Positions 62,581-64,000 of a stretch of 64,000 nucleotides of DNA are shown in pieces (position 1 is the stretch's first letter; each line of letters starts with the position of its first letter). The position numbers were made by a program, and so were the translations under genes. The stretch lies in the NCBI GenBank assembly GCA_019637335.1, contig JAHBVV010000003.1, forward strand, positions 124,001 to 188,000, given 5' to 3'. The stretch comes from Candidatus Hydrogenedentota bacterium (lineage in GTDB: Bacteria > Hydrogenedentota > Hydrogenedentia > Hydrogenedentales > JAEUWI01). The notes below the pieces were generated by a model. It saw only the letters and a list, made by a program, of their open reading frames with translations, was not told the DNA's origin and made no database searches.

Positions 62581-64000
62581 ATGAGTGGCGATCCCGCCTC
62601 CCCGCCGCGGCGCCAGACGTACGTCTACCGCATCGGCGGCATGACCGGCGCCGGCAACGCGCGCCATCTGGAGACCGTCCTCGCCGCCCTGGAAGGCGTG
62701 GCCTCCGCGCGCGCCAGCTTCATGACGGGCCAGCTCGTGCTCACAGGCGACCCGGCGCACCTCGGCGGCGAGACCGTCGTATCGGCCGTTTCGCGCCTGG
62801 GACTCGTGGCGCGCCCGGCGTCCGAATTCGACCGGGAGGCGGTCTTGAAACAACTCGCCGACGACGCGCGGGATGCCTTCCGGCGCCTGAAGCGCGCCGC
62901 CGCCATTGCGCTTCCTATCCTGCTGCTGGCCGTGGCCCGCGAGACTGGGCTGTTCCCGCACCTCCCGGCCCTGTGGCTGGAGGCCGCCCTCGCCCTCGCG
63001 ATCCTCCTCGGGCCGGGACGCCGTATCGTTTCGACGGGCTGGCGCATGCTGCGGGACCGCGCGGCGGGGCGCGAGAGCTTCGTTGCCATCGGCGCCCTCA
63101 TTTGCTGGGTTGCCGGGCTTCCGGATCTGGCCGGTATCCGGCTCTCCGGCTTCGCGGGCGTGGCGGGCGTGCTGATGGCCTTCCATCTCGCCGGCGCCTT
63201 CGCTCAATTGCGGGCGCGGGCCCGGGCGGCTACAGCCATGATGTCGGGCGGCGATCGCGATGCGGCCGTCTGGGCCGGCCAGTGTGCGCAGCCACCCATT
63301 CACGCCTTCGCGGGCCAGATACTCGCCGTGTTCTTGCTGCTCGTTCCGGGCGCCGCCGCGCTGAGCGCCTTCATCTGGCTGACAATCCCGGACCTGATGG
63401 ATGCGCTGGGCGGCTGGGCGCGCCCCTGGATACCCTGGCGTGTTCCCGCGGATGCCGGCGGCGTCGCGGCGGCGATCGGATCCGCTGTCGCCGTCTTGAT
63501 GGCATCCGCCCCCTGCGCGCTCGCCCTCGCGGCCCCGGCCCCCGCACTCGCGGCCGGTGGCGAGGGGCTCCGGCGCGGAATGGCCCTTCGCACGGGCGCC
63601 GCCGTGGAAAAGCTTAGTAATCTCAGCATCCTGTGCTTTGAAAAAACCGGTGTGCTCACCCGAGGAGAGCCCAGAGTACTCGAAGTGGTCGCCGCGCCGG
63701 GCTATGCCGCCGGAGACGCTCTCGCCTGGGCCGCCGCGCTGGAAAGTGACGTCGATCACCCGCTGGCCCGCGCAATCGTGGCCCGCGCCGCGGAGGAGGA
63801 CGCGCACGCCGCCGATGTCCTGGAATCCGTCGAGCTGGTCCCGGGAGAGGGCGTCCAGGGCCTCGTCGATGGCGCATTCGTGCTGGTGGGACGCCCGGAT
63901 TGGCTCGCTGGCCAAGGCGTCAACCTTCGAGCTCTGGAGCACGCCATATACCGCATCGAACACGAGGGGCGGACCCCGATACTGATTGCCCATGCGGGAA
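62581..64000 (+). CDS. Degenerate P1B-type ATPase-like protein (3' end outside the window)
   Basis: At least 473 residues, cut by the window end. An HMA-like domain (1-80) has the metal motif GMTCxxC changed to GMTGAGN (residues 20-26). Membrane helices lie at ~105-200 and ~240-320. The ion-site CPC is APC (310-312, 'MASAPCALALAAPAPAL'). The phosphorylation motif DKTGTLT is EKTGVLT (Glu354). The actuator domain with its TGE loop, normally between the two helix blocks, appears absent: only ~35 residues separate them. The N-domain His-Pro pair is kept ('SDVDHPLARAIV'). The frame is long and clean, so it is not simply decayed. Catalytic phosphorylation seems impossible as read. Confidence 0.8.
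   Translation, partial: MSGDPASPPRRQTYVYRIGGMTGAGNARHLETVLAALEGVASARASFMTGQLVLTGDPAHLGGETVVSAVSRLGLVARPASEFDREAVLKQLADDARDAFRRLKRAAAIALPILLLAVARETGLFPHLPALWLEAALALAILLGPGRRIVSTGWRMLRDRAAGRESFVAIGALICWVAGLPDLAGIRLSGFAGVAGVLMAFHLAGAFAQLRARARAATAMMSGGDRDAAVWAGQCAQPPIHAFAGQILAVFLLLVPGAAALSAFIWLTIPDLMDALGGWARPWIPWRVPADAGGVAAAIGSAVAVLMASAPCALALAAPAPALAAGGEGLRRGMALRTGAAVEKLSNLSILCFEKTGVLTRGEPRVLEVVAAPGYAAGDALAWAAALESDVDHPLARAIVARAAEEDAHAADVLESVELVPGEGVQGLVDGAFVLVGRPDWLAGQGVNLRALEHAIYRIEHEGRTPILIAHAG

Overview
The window is a G+C-rich bacterial chromosome segment whose gene content fits the Planctomycetes/Lentisphaerae/Verrucomicrobia-like environmental lineages, most plausibly a Hydrogenedentota-type bacterium. 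This is an inference from families, not a proof. The supporting families are a PEP-CTERM protein, a Tat-exported Cys-type sulfatase, a prepilin-like protein with a late H...DG motif, several secreted glycoside-hydrolase or lyase-like proteins, a YtxJ-type bacillithiol-linked protein, a sigma factor fused to a membrane and adhesin-like region, and many short palindromic repeats between genes. No rRNA, tRNA or CRISPR array was recognised.

Layout. 1-13 kb: the tail of a GH51 arabinofuranosidase, a glycosyltransferase, a PLP aminotransferase, a PEP-CTERM protein, a very large secreted GH42-like protein, a CheY-like regulator, ytxJ, miaB and pepA. 13-14.4 kb: mtaB, whose start codon sits on a heptanucleotide tandem repeat. 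14.4-18.8 kb: a lower-G+C island. It holds a compact operon read leftwards from a near-consensus promoter: a ribbon-helix-helix protein, an acidic two-helix membrane protein and a long prokaryotic Argonaute with an apparently complete DEDD tetrad. A putative zinc metallopeptidase converges on it. 19-22.5 kb: a graveyard of defence and toxin-antitoxin genes, comprising degraded higBA, RloA/RloB with an in-frame stop in rloB, a second higA fragment, and frameshifted yoeB with its Phd-like antitoxin. It is bracketed by copies of the 3' end of the neighbouring nucleoside transporter gene.

22.5-30.7 kb: nucleoside:H+ symporter, pectate-lyase-like protein, a 229-bp MITE-like element, an orphan antitoxin-like gene, a TPR protein, then an acyl-CoA dehydrogenase and acyl-CoA carboxylase pair. 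30.7-36 kb: a mosaic insertion between two convergent genes (carboxylase and an LRR/PKD lipoprotein). It is flanked by 96-bp direct repeats made of both gene ends, with a third 134-bp copy in the middle. It carries the sigma-factor fusion gene, an IS200-like Y1 transposase, REP-like doublets and a 308-bp MITE-like element. 36-45.5 kb: rsmE, a lipoprotein, aroA, an Eis-like acetyltransferase, a PQQ-type dehydrogenase and a glycosidase-like beta-propeller.

45.6-51.4 kb: a tight four-gene operon (pbpC, GT39, GT2, DegT aminotransferase) for envelope glycan synthesis. 51.5-59.1 kb: prepilin-like protein, ankyrin lipoprotein, methyltransferase, sulfatase, BNR-repeat protein, and an ECF sigma with its zinc-finger anti-sigma. 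59.2-64 kb: a second inverted copy of the first MITE, an M20 peptidase, and an operon of a YeiH-type permease, a small membrane protein and a P1B-ATPase-like protein. The last has lost the phosphorylated Asp, the CPC motif, the CxxC motif and apparently the actuator domain.

The strongest candidates for undescribed biology are the Argonaute operon, the pseudo-P-type ATPase operon, the sigma-factor/membrane fusion, and two families of nested-palindrome MITEs whose target duplications can be read directly.
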